Assembly (NCBI GenBank): GCA_964436955.1 | Contig: CAYTFC010000005.1 | Span: 3,116-67,115, forward strand | Reading direction: 5' to 3' | From: CAMFKD01 sp964436955 | GTDB taxonomy: Bacteria > Chlamydiota > Chlamydiia > Chlamydiales > JAJFMA01 | Length of the DNA stretch: 64,000 bases | Shown here: positions 33,915 through 42,533 of the stretch, piece after piece | How positions within the stretch are numbered: the stretch's first letter is position 1 | Layout: every line of letters begins with the position of its first letter | Program-made: the position numbers and the translations under genes | The notes under the pieces: generated by a model | Told to the model about the DNA's origin: nothing | Database searches by the model: none | Seen by the model: only the letters and a program-made list of their open reading frames with translations

Positions 33915-36089
33915 ATGGATGCAGGTAATCCTCTACGTAGTTCTGGTCAGCATCTCCCACAAGCCGCGAATAATCTAGACTCCCAACCAGCCAAGAAAAA
34001 TCTAGATTCCGCTCCTCCTGCGCAATGGAATAGTCGTGATGTTAATAAAGATCAAAACGGCGGCAACGTTCCAAACATAGTGGGGCAACAATTCCCTGCG
34101 AGTCAACCAGTAGATAGGTCACAATTTAAGGCTTCTTTCATTGCCGGAGACAGTAGGTCATCTAAGATTGTGCGTTTTTTTGTGGCTCTTTTCAACCCAG
34201 GCTTTGTTGAAAAAAAAATCCTTGAAGCTAGCACACGCCACAATGAACACGTTAAATACCATGTGGGACACCTGGAAGACAAACTACCCTCTCTTAAACT
34301 ATCAATGGGAACTGAGCAATACGGTAATGGAAATCTACCCGACGCAGAGGTCTACAGAGCTCAAATGACGAACGCCAAAGGTATGGATAAGGTAGTAACA
34401 TCCAAGGCTAATGTGGGCGTTGAAGCTTATAAAGACATCCCTCAAATAACCTCTGGAGATGGTACCGTTTGGCATGCCGTAGGGATCAGACAAGATGAGA
34501 ATGGTAATATCTCCGTTCAGCGAAATAGCGTCATACCCACCAGTGAACGTCATTTAGGCATAAGTAAGGACCTTAACAATATCTACATCGGGATTAGCAG
34601 CACCGGAACGATTACCATCGCGTCAGGTATTATTGACTCAGAGACACGCGCCCATGAATTTATGCATGCTGTTGCCGAGGCTATTAAAATCCGTAATGAA
34701 TCCGGGCCGTTTGAAGATAAGGTAAAAATACGCGTAAGCTCTCATTCGCTTAACGCTCTCAGTAATCCTGGAGAGACCAAGATGATCAAGCAGCAAAATG
34801 CTATGGCCAGCTTAATTGATCGAGAGCTGGGAAATTTCTTGATAGAACAGGGAGTCAACAAAGATGATATTCCCAAAGGCCCAGTGATGTCTCATGTGAA
34901 CCGAACTCTTAACGGCTTTACGAAACTTCCAGGGGAAGAGAGTAAAAATCATAAACTCAATCAGGTAGGAATGGCTGTTCAAATGAACTGGTTGGGCGAG
35001 GATTTACAAGATCTCGTTAAAGACTCTAACGATCCTGTTAAAGACTCTGAAGAATGGCGCAACTTCACCGACGCACATCGTGACGTGTATGACTCGGTAA
35101 TAGCTGTTCAAGATTTTAAGAAGTCTATTGCGGAACTTAAACCGTCGGTTTGGCTTCAAGAAAAGCAAACAAAACTCACGGCCTCTCGTAACGATCTAGA
35201 AAGGTTACGTAATGAAGGTAGACAACAGGAAGCTACAGCACTAGGTTTGGAGATTAAGGACCTGGAAAAAGACATCAAGAAAACGATAAAAAGAGATCAA
35301 GACGGCATCAAGTTAGCTACTAAGTACCTAGAAAAAGAACAACGTGCGTTCAATAAAAATCTAAAAACATTAGCAAGAGAGATGAACAATCTAAGGCCAT
35401 TAGTGGCTAATAGTGATCCTAAAATACGTGCTCGACTGGAAATTGGTGGCCATGTACTTGCAATGCAAACCGGCTTGAGAAAAGAACTCAAGTACCCCAA
35501 ACTAAGTCCTGCACAGGAACTACAAACAATGATGCTCTTAGACCAACTCAATGGCGCAGTGACAGGGATTAATTGTAAAAGTGGACTCGACCGTACCTCC
35601 ATTCCACGCTCCCTTGGTATCGCTATGAATTCGGTTATAGACTCAGCATCCACAAAAGCAGAAGGCATTCAAAAGGCGTATGACTTTGCCATCACTTACG
35701 ACGAAAACGTAAACAAGATGGATAAGGTCTGGAGAAAATTTAAAAAAGATCATCCAGCAGCCAATAAGCAAGTATGGTTAAATGGGCAAAGAGATGAATG
35801 GCAAAATATTGGCAATTTCCAAAACAAAATGTTTGCGGAATGGATGGGGGTATCAAGACCAATTACAGCATTCAGCACAGGAACGGATGGCGGAATGAAA
35901 TGGCACCACTCCAAAGCTGGTGTTAACCCTTTCGAAAAAAACCTGCACCCCCTTCCTTTCATACCCACAGAGGTTACTTCTAAGGGCGAAACCATTATAC
36001 TTGTAAAGCTAGATAGAAAAGGGAATCGCACCTTCACTCCGGATGGCCTAGCAATATTTGAAGGACAGTCACAAAAACGCGGCGGATAA
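33915..36089 (+). CDS. Candidate effector with SopB/IpgD-type phosphoinositide phosphatase motif
   Basis: A 724-residue protein with no Sec signal and a polar Asn/Gln/Ser/Pro-rich first 70 residues, as expected of a type III substrate. The segment INCKSGLDRTSIPRSLG places a Cys-X5-Arg phosphatase loop (Cys554 to Arg560) of the CKSG-x-DRT kind known in the inositol-polyphosphate phosphatases SopB and IpgD and in some Legionella effectors. Before it lies a helical, probably coiled-coil region (residues 405-500; KLTASRNDLERLRNEGRQQE). After it is a conserved-looking tail with WHHSKAGVNPF. Alone on the plus strand with its own promoter-like site. Effector status is inference. Confidence 0.68.
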   Translation: MDAGNPLRSSGQHLPQAANNLDSQPAKKNLDSAPPAQWNSRDVNKDQNGGNVPNIVGQQFPASQPVDRSQFKASFIAGDSRSSKIVRFFVALFNPGFVEKKILEASTRHNEHVKYHVGHLEDKLPSLKLSMGTEQYGNGNLPDAEVYRAQMTNAKGMDKVVTSKANVGVEAYKDIPQITSGDGTVWHAVGIRQDENGNISVQRNSVIPTSERHLGISKDLNNIYIGISSTGTITIASGIIDSETRAHEFMHAVAEAIKIRNESGPFEDKVKIRVSSHSLNALSNPGETKMIKQQNAMASLIDRELGNFLIEQGVNKDDIPKGPVMSHVNRTLNGFTKLPGEESKNHKLNQVGMAVQMNWLGEDLQDLVKDSNDPVKDSEEWRNFTDAHRDVYDSVIAVQDFKKSIAELKPSVWLQEKQTKLTASRNDLERLRNEGRQQEATALGLEIKDLEKDIKKTIKRDQDGIKLATKYLEKEQRAFNKNLKTLAREMNNLRPLVANSDPKIRARLEIGGHVLAMQTGLRKELKYPKLSPAQELQTMMLLDQLNGAVTGINCKSGLDRTSIPRSLGIAMNSVIDSASTKAEGIQKAYDFAITYDENVNKMDKVWRKFKKDHPAANKQVWLNGQRDEWQNIGNFQNKMFAEWMGVSRPITAFSTGTDGGMKWHHSKAGVNPFEKNLHPLPFIPTEVTSKGETIILVKLDRKGNRTFTPDGLAIFEGQSQKRGG

Positions 36090-36140
36090 TTGCCCAATTG
36101 GAGTACGATGCATCCTCAACTACACTAGAGAGGATGTAAA

Positions 36141-36557
36141 ATGAAAACAGTATTAATGGATGTCAGTTTCTGGGCAGCATTACTTGCAGCTTTGTCTTAT
36201 ATGGTTATTGGCGCTCTGTGGTATTCCCCCCTTCTTTTCGGCAAAGTTTGGCTGAAGGAGACTAAGATTTCTCAAAAAGAAATGAACGGCTATGGCCGAG
36301 CCATCGTAGGATCTTTTATCTGTGGATTCATCATGTCCTATCTGATGGGATACTTCATTGCAGCCACTCATTCCACAACCGTCTTTTACGGCGCTCAAAT
36401 TGGATTTTTCATTTGGTTGGGGTTTATAGCCACCACTCGTGCCCTCGGCGTACTTTACTCCGGACACTCGTGGCGACTGTTTTTTATCGATGCAGGCTAC
36501 CTGCTGGTTGCTGCCTTGACGATAGGTGGTATTCTCGGTGCAATGATTACGGTCTAA
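36141..36557 (+). CDS. DUF1761 family membrane protein
   Basis: A 138-residue protein with four hydrophobic segments. ALWYSPLLFGKVWLKET near the N-terminus and the GFFIWLGFIATTRALGVLYSGHSWRLFFIDAGY run match the DUF1761 family. Function is unknown. An AGAGGA box lies 7 bases before the ATG. It converges with the DoxX-like gene; the two ends overlap by 11 bases. Confidence 0.82.
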   Translation: MKTVLMDVSFWAALLAALSYMVIGALWYSPLLFGKVWLKETKISQKEMNGYGRAIVGSFICGFIMSYLMGYFIAATHSTTVFYGAQIGFFIWLGFIATTRALGVLYSGHSWRLFFIDAGYLLVAALTIGGILGAMITV

Positions 36558-37020
36558 TACGCTCTCGGAACACATAACGTTTCAAAGCACCATCAACCGA
36601 AATCAACCCAGGACCAAAGGCAAAAATAACGGCGCTTCCTAGCAAATAAAGGAACGCCTCTTGAGCCACAAAAAGTCCTGGATGTGACCATAGCATCCAC
36701 ACCGCCTCCATGTGGGCGGTGAGGTATGCCACCATCATATTAATCGTCAAAATAAGCCCCATCAAACGTGCTCCAAACCCGATCAACAATGAAATTCCAC
36801 CCACAGCCTCGACAGTAGCAACAAAGTAGGCAGTGAAGCCCGGTGCTGGAATAGGCAGCGTAGTCAAAAAGTTGATAAAAGCATCGATATGCATCAATTT
36901 TCCCGAACCCGCCTCCCAAAATGCCACGCCCAAAAACAGGCGAAGCACCAATAAAAATACCGGCTGAAACCAATGTGCCGTAGCGATCAATGCACGATAA
37001 CAACTTCTTAGGAACTTCAT
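36547..37020 (-). CDS. DoxX family membrane protein
   Basis: A 157-residue four-span protein. LRLFLGVAFWEAGSGKLMHID, TAYFVATVEAVGGISLLIGFGARLMGL and GPGLISVDGAL are DoxX/DoxD-type features. Family members are linked to thiol redox or respiration in other bacteria; here the role is unknown. It is divergent from the acidic repeat protein gene that starts at 37143. Confidence 0.85.
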   Translation of the reverse strand: MKFLRSCYRALIATAHWFQPVFLLVLRLFLGVAFWEAGSGKLMHIDAFINFLTTLPIPAPGFTAYFVATVEAVGGISLLIGFGARLMGLILTINMMVAYLTAHMEAVWMLWSHPGLFVAQEAFLYLLGSAVIFAFGPGLISVDGALKRYVFRERIRP

Positions 37021-37142
37021 TCCCTATCTCCCGGTTACGTTGAGCCCCTTATAACAACTTTTTATTTTTTTGGTTGGTCAATCTTAAGAAAATATGCTAC
37101 CATATTTGAAACCGTTCACAAGACAAACAAGAGGAGAAGGAT

Positions 37143-37616
37143 ATGAAAGCAATTTTATTGACCGCAACATTCGCGACCTTGGCGATTGCTGGCTATGAAG
37201 AACCTCAATTCAACCAAGAAGAAACTTTTGTTGCCCTATTCTGCGAAGAAGAAGCCGTCTTTGCTGCTCTGAATGATGAAACTGAAGAAACATTCAACGA
37301 AGAGACTCTTATTGCTAACGAAGAAGAAACCTTCAATGATGCCGAATCCTTCAACGAAGAAGAAACTCTTCTAGCCAACGAAGAAGAACTTTGTGGCGAA
37401 ACAGAAGAGACACTTCTTGCTAACGAAGAAGAGACCTTGAGCGAAGAAGAAGAAACGCTTCTCGCAAACGAAGAAGAACTATGCGAAGAAACAGAAGAAA
37501 CTCTTCTTGCTAACGAAGAAGAGCTATGCAACGACGAAGAAGGTCTACTCGCTGTTACAGCAACTTACCCTGATCAGCGCGAGCTAAACAACACTGAAGA
37601 AGAAGTACTGGTTTAG
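37143..37616 (+). CDS. Exported, strongly acidic Glu-repeat protein
   Basis: A 157-residue protein. A short signal peptide (MKAILLTATFATLAIAG) is followed by a body in which about a third of residues are Glu. Five copies of a loose unit built around TL(L/I)ANEEE, most followed by LC or TL, repeat at about 12-20 residue spacing; three carry a Cys in EEELC. There are almost no Lys or Arg after the signal. A strong AGGAGAAGGA ribosome site precedes the ATG. The repeats are homologous at DNA level (GAAGAAGAA), so slippage or recombination could vary the copy number. The function is unknown; metal binding or a surface role is possible. Confidence 0.72.
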   Translation: MKAILLTATFATLAIAGYEEPQFNQEETFVALFCEEEAVFAALNDETEETFNEETLIANEEETFNDAESFNEEETLLANEEELCGETEETLLANEEETLSEEEETLLANEEELCEETEETLLANEEELCNDEEGLLAVTATYPDQRELNNTEEEVLV

Positions 37617-37624
37617 GACGTCGA

Positions 37625-37951
37625 ATGAATCGATTTAAAGCCGGTTTGGTGCCCCTAATCTATGGGGTGCTAGTACTCGTAGGGGGGGTGATAGGATATC
37701 AGAAGGTGCAAAGCCTTCCGTCCTTGATCTCTGGCCTAGTATTCGGGATCGCTTTGCTTACAGCGGCCTTTGGAACGTGGCGCGGATTCATATCCGCCCA
37801 CTACACAGCAATTGCTTTGACCATAGTGCTGACGCTCTTCTTTCATTATAGATTTGTCGTCACACAAACCTTCATGCCCGCCGGTATGATGGCAATTGTG
37901 AGTATCTTAGCCCTTATCGGCATGTTCATTTGGCGACCAGTGTCGCGTTAA
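37625..37951 (+). CDS. TMEM14/UPF0136-like small membrane protein
   Basis: A 108-residue protein with four hydrophobic segments and a Gly-rich first span (LIYGVLVLVGGVIGYQKVQSLPSLISGLVFG) typical of the TMEM14 (UPF0136) family. Function in bacteria is unknown. It follows the acidic repeat protein by 8 bases and ends at a strong terminator. Confidence 0.75.
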   Translation: MNRFKAGLVPLIYGVLVLVGGVIGYQKVQSLPSLISGLVFGIALLTAAFGTWRGFISAHYTAIALTIVLTLFFHYRFVVTQTFMPAGMMAIVSILALIGMFIWRPVSR

Positions 37952-37953
37952 TG

Positions 37954-37994
37954 AAAAAGGCTTTTCGTGTGATCCACGAAAAGCCTTTTTTTTT
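37954..37994 (+). terminator. Rho-independent terminator
   Basis: AAAAAGGCTTTTCGTG pairs perfectly with CACGAAAAGCCTTTTT around a 5-base loop, followed by further T residues. It lies directly after the TMEM14-like gene. The A-run at the left side makes it potentially bidirectional. Confidence 0.88.
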
Positions 37995-38081
37995 GTCTTA
38001 ATCAAACTCTCTTAAACCCTCTCTCTATCCCGCCGCCCAATGTCATCCACTTAAAGGACCAATAATGAGTTCTGCAAAACT

Positions 38082-38124
38082 AAAAAGGGACCAAATGAAA
38101 CCCCGTTCGTCCTTTTGGTCCCTT
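38082..38124 (-). terminator. Probable terminator of the SNF symporter gene
   Basis: On the minus strand, AAGGGACCAAA and TTTGGTCCCTT pair around an 18-base loop and are followed by TTTTAG, 7 bases past the symporter stop. A similar GGGACCAAAAGG motif recurs at 52785. Confidence 0.6.
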
Positions 38125-38130
38125 GTCCCT

Positions 38131-39630
38131 TTAGGCGAACTCAACGCGTGCGGAAGCTGCAGCCGATTCCAAGACCGAACGACGACTTAACCCATACGCC
38201 GAAACCAATGCCACAGCAAACCATCCCCATCGCACAGCCGTTCCTAACGTGTATCCACCAAGCATTTCTTCGTGCAAAGACCCTAGGAAAATTAAGCTCA
38301 GTAGTGTCACTAGAAACACTCCCAAAGCCTCGGTAAAGCGTGCATTAGGCAATCCGATTTGAGTAGTGATCTCTTCGCGAATACCACGGACAAGAAAGAA
38401 AAAAACGATGATCTCCACAATCCCCGCGAACAGCATCACATAACCTAATACCATAGGCGCCAGAGCTCCTAAAATATGCTGTCCATTGCCTGTACAGAAA
38501 AACAATGCGCCCGTCAACATCACAGCCAATGTGATCGTTACAGCTTTCTTTCGAGAAAAGCCATACTCAACTTCTACGTTACCAGCGATACTCTCAGCAA
38601 TAGAAAATACCCCTGTAACTCCTGCCACGAAAAGGCTAAAAAAGAATATTGTCCCTAAAATTGGAGTAACCCAAGGCCCCATTGCTTGTAAAACCTGTGG
38701 GAACACAATGAACCCAAGTTCAAATGTAGAACTCGTCTTAATCAACTCTTCAAAGGGAACTCCAGACCCCTCACTCAAAAATCCCAAGCAAGCAAAAATA
38801 ACCACACCAGCCAACGAAGAGATGGTCAAGTCTCCCACAACCACCCAGCGCATCGCCCGGCCTACATTAATGTTCTCGCTATTATAGCGTGCATAGCCTG
38901 TGATAATACCCAGGCCCAAGGATAGGCTAAAGAACAAGTGCCCAAAAGCATCACGCCAAATAGAAAACTCACTCAAACGGCTAAAGTCGGGAACCAAATA
39001 ATAGTACAAGCCCGTCATAGCGCCTGGAAGAAATAAGGTAACGCCTGCGAAGAGGATCACCAATCCAACCATCATCGGCATGAAAATGGAGCAAATGCGC
39101 TCCACCCCAGATTGTATATTCTGTATTAATACGCGCCAGCTAATCGCGATCACCGCCACCGTCGCAATAACGATGGGCCAGCAAACTCCTCCCCATTCAT
39201 TTAATGATCCACTATCTCTTAGAAAATCTGTCTTGAAGAAAGTCGCTGTATCCACAGGAATTTCATTCATCACCGAAAAATAAGAATAGGCAACGGTATA
39301 TCCCGTCAAAACCGCATAGAAGGCGCCAATAGTCAAGCAGGTAATAATCGAAAGCCATCCCAAAACGCGTCCTACACTACCAACCGACGTTCCATATGCG
39401 GATACTGTCGGTAAACGATAACGCTGACCAATAACTGCCTCAAGCACTAACAACGGGATTCCAAGGAAGAGGTAGGCACAAAGTAATGGGATCAGAAAGG
39501 CGCCCCCGCCATTGCGATAGCACTGCGCGCTAAAACTTAAAATGTTCGCAAACCCAATCGCTGATCCCAATACAGACCAAATAAACCCTGACTCTTTTGC
39601 CCAGGAATTAGCCGTACTACTTGACGACAT
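38131..39630 (-). CDS. Sodium-dependent amino-acid-type symporter (SNF family)
   Basis: A 499-residue transporter with about 12 membrane spans of the neurotransmitter:sodium symporter family. The first span carries the sodium-site pattern WSVLGSAIGFANILSFSAQCYRNGGGAFLIPLL, split over residues 19-51. Bacterial members (LeuT, MhsT) import amino acids; a Chlamydia homologue is usually annotated as a sodium-dependent transporter. Substrate unknown. A hairpin terminator follows. Confidence 0.9.
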   Translation of the reverse strand: MSSSSTANSWAKESGFIWSVLGSAIGFANILSFSAQCYRNGGGAFLIPLLCAYLFLGIPLLVLEAVIGQRYRLPTVSAYGTSVGSVGRVLGWLSIITCLTIGAFYAVLTGYTVAYSYFSVMNEIPVDTATFFKTDFLRDSGSLNEWGGVCWPIVIATVAVIAISWRVLIQNIQSGVERICSIFMPMMVGLVILFAGVTLFLPGAMTGLYYYLVPDFSRLSEFSIWRDAFGHLFFSLSLGLGIITGYARYNSENINVGRAMRWVVVGDLTISSLAGVVIFACLGFLSEGSGVPFEELIKTSSTFELGFIVFPQVLQAMGPWVTPILGTIFFFSLFVAGVTGVFSIAESIAGNVEVEYGFSRKKAVTITLAVMLTGALFFCTGNGQHILGALAPMVLGYVMLFAGIVEIIVFFFLVRGIREEITTQIGLPNARFTEALGVFLVTLLSLIFLGSLHEEMLGGYTLGTAVRWGWFAVALVSAYGLSRRSVLESAAASARVEFA

Positions 39631-39997
39631 TTGTTACCTCAATAGTGAAATAAAGTAATCGAACCTTACATACCAATTAATGGACAAGATTATATCACGA
39701 TTTAATGTAAATTTCAATATTAATTTTAGAATCACACTCGTGACTGCTGGTCTACGTGACATGTTCTGTTATACGTTGTAGCAGCGCTTCGCCGAACCGG
39801 CATAGAACGGTTTATTTATTTTGACGGCATTGCTGCGATCTCTGACCTCTAAACCGATTTACCCATTAAAAAATGTGGCTTCTGTTCGTCTTGTGAGTGG
39901 CTTTTTTCGGTTATTTTCATATTCGTGATAATACCGCTTGTTGTAAATCAAGAACACATGTTAAGGTGTAGGTGTTTTCAGGACAGACCTATCTTAT
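39631..39997. other. 367-bp intergenic region upstream of the tRNA pair
   Basis: Holds the promoters of the symporter (minus) and the tRNA pair (plus), and a decayed family-A hairpin at 39773-39803 (see separate entry). No open frame of coding character was seen. Confidence 0.5.
39773..39803. repeat. Family-A hairpin repeat, degenerate copy
   Basis: ACGTTGTAGCAGCGCTTCGC then CGAACCGGCAT: the reverse orientation of the family-A core with substitutions. It sits between the symporter gene and the tRNA pair. Confidence 0.6.
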
Positions 39998-40070
39998 CGC
40001 GGGGTGGAGCAGGGGTTAGCTCGTTGGGCTCATAACCCAAAGGTCGGAGGTTCGAATCCTCCCCCCGCTA
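39998..40070 (+). tRNA. Initiator tRNA-fMet (CAU)
   Basis: A 73-nt cloverleaf. The first base pair is mismatched (C1 opposite U72), and the anticodon stem ends with three G-C pairs (GGG/CCC) around CTCATAA; both are marks of a bacterial initiator tRNA. The T arm is GGAGG-TTCGAAT-CCTCC and the discriminator is A. CCA is not encoded. Confidence 0.96.
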
Positions 40071-40083
40071 TTTTCTCTCTTCT

Positions 40084-40157
<74 letters not shown>

Positions 40158-40265
40158 GAGCTTTTTCCCACTAGTTAAAATTACACTAATCAAGACAACC
40201 CACGAACACTGTCTATTTAACAATCACATAAGTGGGACTGTTTCGTTTACATGAACCTTTGTTAT

Positions 40266-40300
40266 GCCGCTTCGGCGAAGCGGCGCTACAACATGTAACC
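40266..40300. repeat. Family-A hairpin repeat (copy 2)
   Basis: GCCGCTTCGGCGAAGCGGCG followed by CTACAACATGTAACC, just past the waaA stop. It could serve as the transcription end for waaA. Half-length copy (one hairpin). Confidence 0.8.
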
Positions 40301-41563
40301 GATAACGTTTACTGTACGAGCGATTGCCCCCCGATTGGCTGTAATAAATGCTTCACCAGCTTGGCCCAATTGTGCTCTCAAAGCCGTATCCGAAAACAAG
40401 TTGGATAAAGCTATGGACAACTCGTCCGGTGCAACCTTCAAACCAGCACCTGCCTGCAGCATCAGCCTTTCTAGTTCCGGCTGTGCATGCATATGTGGTC
40501 CAAATATCACGGGAACAGCATAATGACAGGGCTCCAAAATATTATGTCCACCCACACGAGATGTAAAACTTCCTGCCACAATCGCCACATCAGACAACTG
40601 ATAGCATTCCTTTAACACTCCCATGGCATCTACTAAAACTACACGACTATCTCCACGACTTGGAATCGTATCGCTGTAGCGACAAAATGGAATGCCTTCG
40701 CTGACTAGCAGTCTAGCTACTTCGTCAAAACGCTCAGGATGCCTTGGCACAAGCAAAAGTTTCATTTGAGGATGTTTTACCCAAATTTCTCTGCATGTTT
40801 GTAGAAATAAGCGCTCCTCAGGATCATGGGTTGAACCGGCAGTGATAATAACTTGTCCAGCCTTCAAACCCATTCGTTCTCTTAAGTGGTTTAACTCTTC
40901 AGGAGAGTTCCTGGGAAGCGTTGCATCGAATTTTAAGTTTCCCGTGACAGTAATTTTGTTTGAGGCAACCCCTACAGACTCAAAACGGCTGCGATATTCC
41001 TCGCTTTGCGCACATACAGCATCAAATAGGCCAAAAAGCTTATGCGAGAAAAAAGAAAGTTTGCAGAAGCGCTGAGTTGAGCGCTCAGACAGCTTCCCAT
41101 TCACAACTATTAGCCTTGAGCCTGCCTCGTTTGCCGCACTTAAAAAGTTAAACCAGTAATCAGTCTCTGTGACGATGACAACGTCAGGACGTATCTTAGA
41201 CATCAGACGCCGCATAATCCAACTAAAGTCTAATGGCAAAAATAGGTGCTGAGTGGCGAAGGGCATGGTTCGACCTGCTTCTGCATGACCTGTGGCTGTA
41301 ATCGAGGACACCACAATGATGGGGTCATCAAGAGTCTGGCGCAGACGTTCCACCAACGGTGCCACAGCTTTGGTTTCGCCAAGCGAAACAGCGTGTACCC
41401 ACACCAACTTGCGATTCCCTTTGTCGATTGGCTGAATACCTACACCGAATCGCTCCCAAACACTACCAGCCGAGCGCTTCTTCTTCCATAGTTGAACCAA
41501 CACTCGCGGCAGCATCAATAGCAAACCAACGAGCAAACATAAGTCATAAAAAAAACTTAACAT
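40286..41563 (-). CDS. waaA: 3-deoxy-D-manno-octulosonic acid transferase WaaA (KdtA)
   Basis: About 425 residues. An N-terminal membrane anchor is followed by a GT-B glycosyltransferase that adds Kdo residues to lipid A precursor at the inner membrane. WVHAVSLGETKAVAPL, SSITATGHAEA, TETDYWFN, TAGSTHDPEE and GGHNILEPCHYAVPVIFGPH are KdtA signatures. The start could be the ATG at 41563 or a nearby upstream GTG; the frame stays open to 41650. Chlamydial homologues add several Kdo units to make the genus epitope; the number cannot be told here. A family-A repeat overlaps the 3' end of the gene. Confidence 0.93.
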   Translation of the reverse strand: MLSFFYDLCLLVGLLLMLPRVLVQLWKKKRSAGSVWERFGVGIQPIDKGNRKLVWVHAVSLGETKAVAPLVERLRQTLDDPIIVVSSITATGHAEAGRTMPFATQHLFLPLDFSWIMRRLMSKIRPDVVIVTETDYWFNFLSAANEAGSRLIVVNGKLSERSTQRFCKLSFFSHKLFGLFDAVCAQSEEYRSRFESVGVASNKITVTGNLKFDATLPRNSPEELNHLRERMGLKAGQVIITAGSTHDPEERLFLQTCREIWVKHPQMKLLLVPRHPERFDEVARLLVSEGIPFCRYSDTIPSRGDSRVVLVDAMGVLKECYQLSDVAIVAGSFTSRVGGHNILEPCHYAVPVIFGPHMHAQPELERLMLQAGAGLKVAPDELSIALSNLFSDTALRAQLGQAGEAFITANRGAIARTVNVIGYML

Positions 41564-41680
41564 CTTTTTTGTCACGTTAACATCCACCGTTAAAAACTTG
41601 GACCTATTGTACTCCACCGATCGCTTGACGTAAAGGAAAGGCTGCCTCATACTGACTCACCCTACTTAACTGCGCGATGT

Positions 41681-42265
41681 GTGTTGCCCATGATTGGCCA
41701 AACTTCACCTAAATCCTACCATGAAGCCCTTAAGACTGCAGCCAACGCCTGTACATATGTACGCGATCAAGCATATGATATTGTTAACAAAACGCCTTTG
41801 GGATTAATCGTAGACCGTATCTCTGATTTTCTACGTAACAATGCTGCATTAGTTCAATGGGGGGGCGCTATTTTTTTTGCTGCCGCTGGCCCTACCTTTT
41901 TCGTTCCAGGCTTTGCAGTGGGCGTAGCTGTGGGTTCGCTGATTCCCTATGACCCTTCATCGTTTGCCGATATCGACTTCAAAGCACTGAAGCAGACTGT
42001 AAACACCATTATTTTTATCGCAGGCATGTGTATGGGTCCGGGTGCCTCGTTTTTTATTTCCGGTTACACACCAGGATTTCATACCTATCGTGTGTGGAAC
42101 GGCTACTATACCAATATTGGCCTGAAAGGTCCAAGGGCATTAGAATTCGAATTGGATAGTATGTGCTGGGAGTTGGCCCAATGGATTCCCGGCTTTAACC
42201 CTGCAGCTCACCCTCAGTTGGCTAAGATTAAGGCTAATAAGAATTTACTACTGTATCGTGCTTAG
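41681..42265 (+). CDS. Bilobed hydrophobic protein of unknown function (Inc-like layout), first of a pair
   Basis: A 194-residue protein with a polar N-terminus (no Sec signal), two closely spaced hydrophobic segments (WGGAIFFAAAGPTFFVPGFAVGVAVGSL) and a third (VNTIIFIAGMCMGPGASFFISGY), then a soluble tail. The pattern AY-x-IV, R-x-S-x-FLRNN, then hydrophobic resembles the downstream protein, so they are probably diverged paralogues. Paired hydrophobic hairpins with a polar leader are typical of chlamydial inclusion-membrane proteins. A family-C repeat element starts at its last codon. Function is unknown. Confidence 0.55.
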   Translation: MLPMIGQTSPKSYHEALKTAANACTYVRDQAYDIVNKTPLGLIVDRISDFLRNNAALVQWGGAIFFAAAGPTFFVPGFAVGVAVGSLIPYDPSSFADIDFKALKQTVNTIIFIAGMCMGPGASFFISGYTPGFHTYRVWNGYYTNIGLKGPRALEFELDSMCWELAQWIPGFNPAAHPQLAKIKANKNLLLYRA

Positions 42266-42428
42266 ACCCTGATTGCTACCCAATGCTGTCAACTTAAAAT
42301 AAATCCTTGTTAATGCCGCTTCGGCGAAGCGGCGCTACAACGTGTAACAAAACATGTAGAGCCACTTCGCCGAAGTGGCGTGGTAAAAATGTTCTTTAAG
42401 TTGACAGCATTGGGTAGCAATCAGGGTC
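42265..42428. mobile_element. Family-C MITE-like element carrying a nested family-A repeat
   Basis: A 164-bp element with 34-bp perfect inverted arms (42265-42298 and 42395-42428), starting GACCCTGATTGCTACCCAAT and ending with the reverse complement. TTA at 42262-42264 and at 42429-42431 looks like a 3-bp target duplication. The middle holds a full two-hairpin family-A repeat. No transposase is encoded, so movement would need an enzyme from elsewhere. It begins at the stop codon of the upstream gene. Confidence 0.82.
42311..42380. repeat. Family-A repeat, complete two-hairpin copy inside the family-C element
   Basis: Two hairpins, GCCGCTTCGGCGAAGCGGC and GCCACTTCGCCGAAGTGGC, joined by CTACAACGTGTAACAAAACA and TGTAGA, so that the halves are also inverted relative to each other. 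This is the same long form as at 47869. Confidence 0.85.
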
Positions 42429-42464
42429 TTAGAATGAGGATCTTTATCAATGCTTAACAACGTC

Positions 42465-42493
42465 TTGACTCTAGATTAATCCTCATACATTAT
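42465..42493 (+). promoter_or_regulatory. Possible promoter of the second bilobed hydrophobic protein
   Basis: TTGACT at 42465-42470 and CATTAT at 42488-42493 are spaced 17 bases. The predicted start near 42500 leaves a short leader with the GGGAGAAAGGA site before the ATG at 42534. By inspection only. Confidence 0.4.
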
Positions 42494-42533
42494 CATTTTG
42501 AATAAAACTCAATTATCTAAGGGAGAAAGGAAC

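Noticed and set aside
37205..37531. 108-codon Ser/Arg-rich frame antisense to the acidic repeat protein
   Set aside because: It is the mirror of GAA-rich repeats (Ser/Val/Arg only) and lacks a ribosome site; the plus-strand frame has signal peptide and AGGAG.
42265..42428. Clustered palindromic repeats as a possible CRISPR array
   Set aside because: Repeats are inverted, dispersed over tens of kilobases, and not separated by uniform unique spacers; no cas gene is present.
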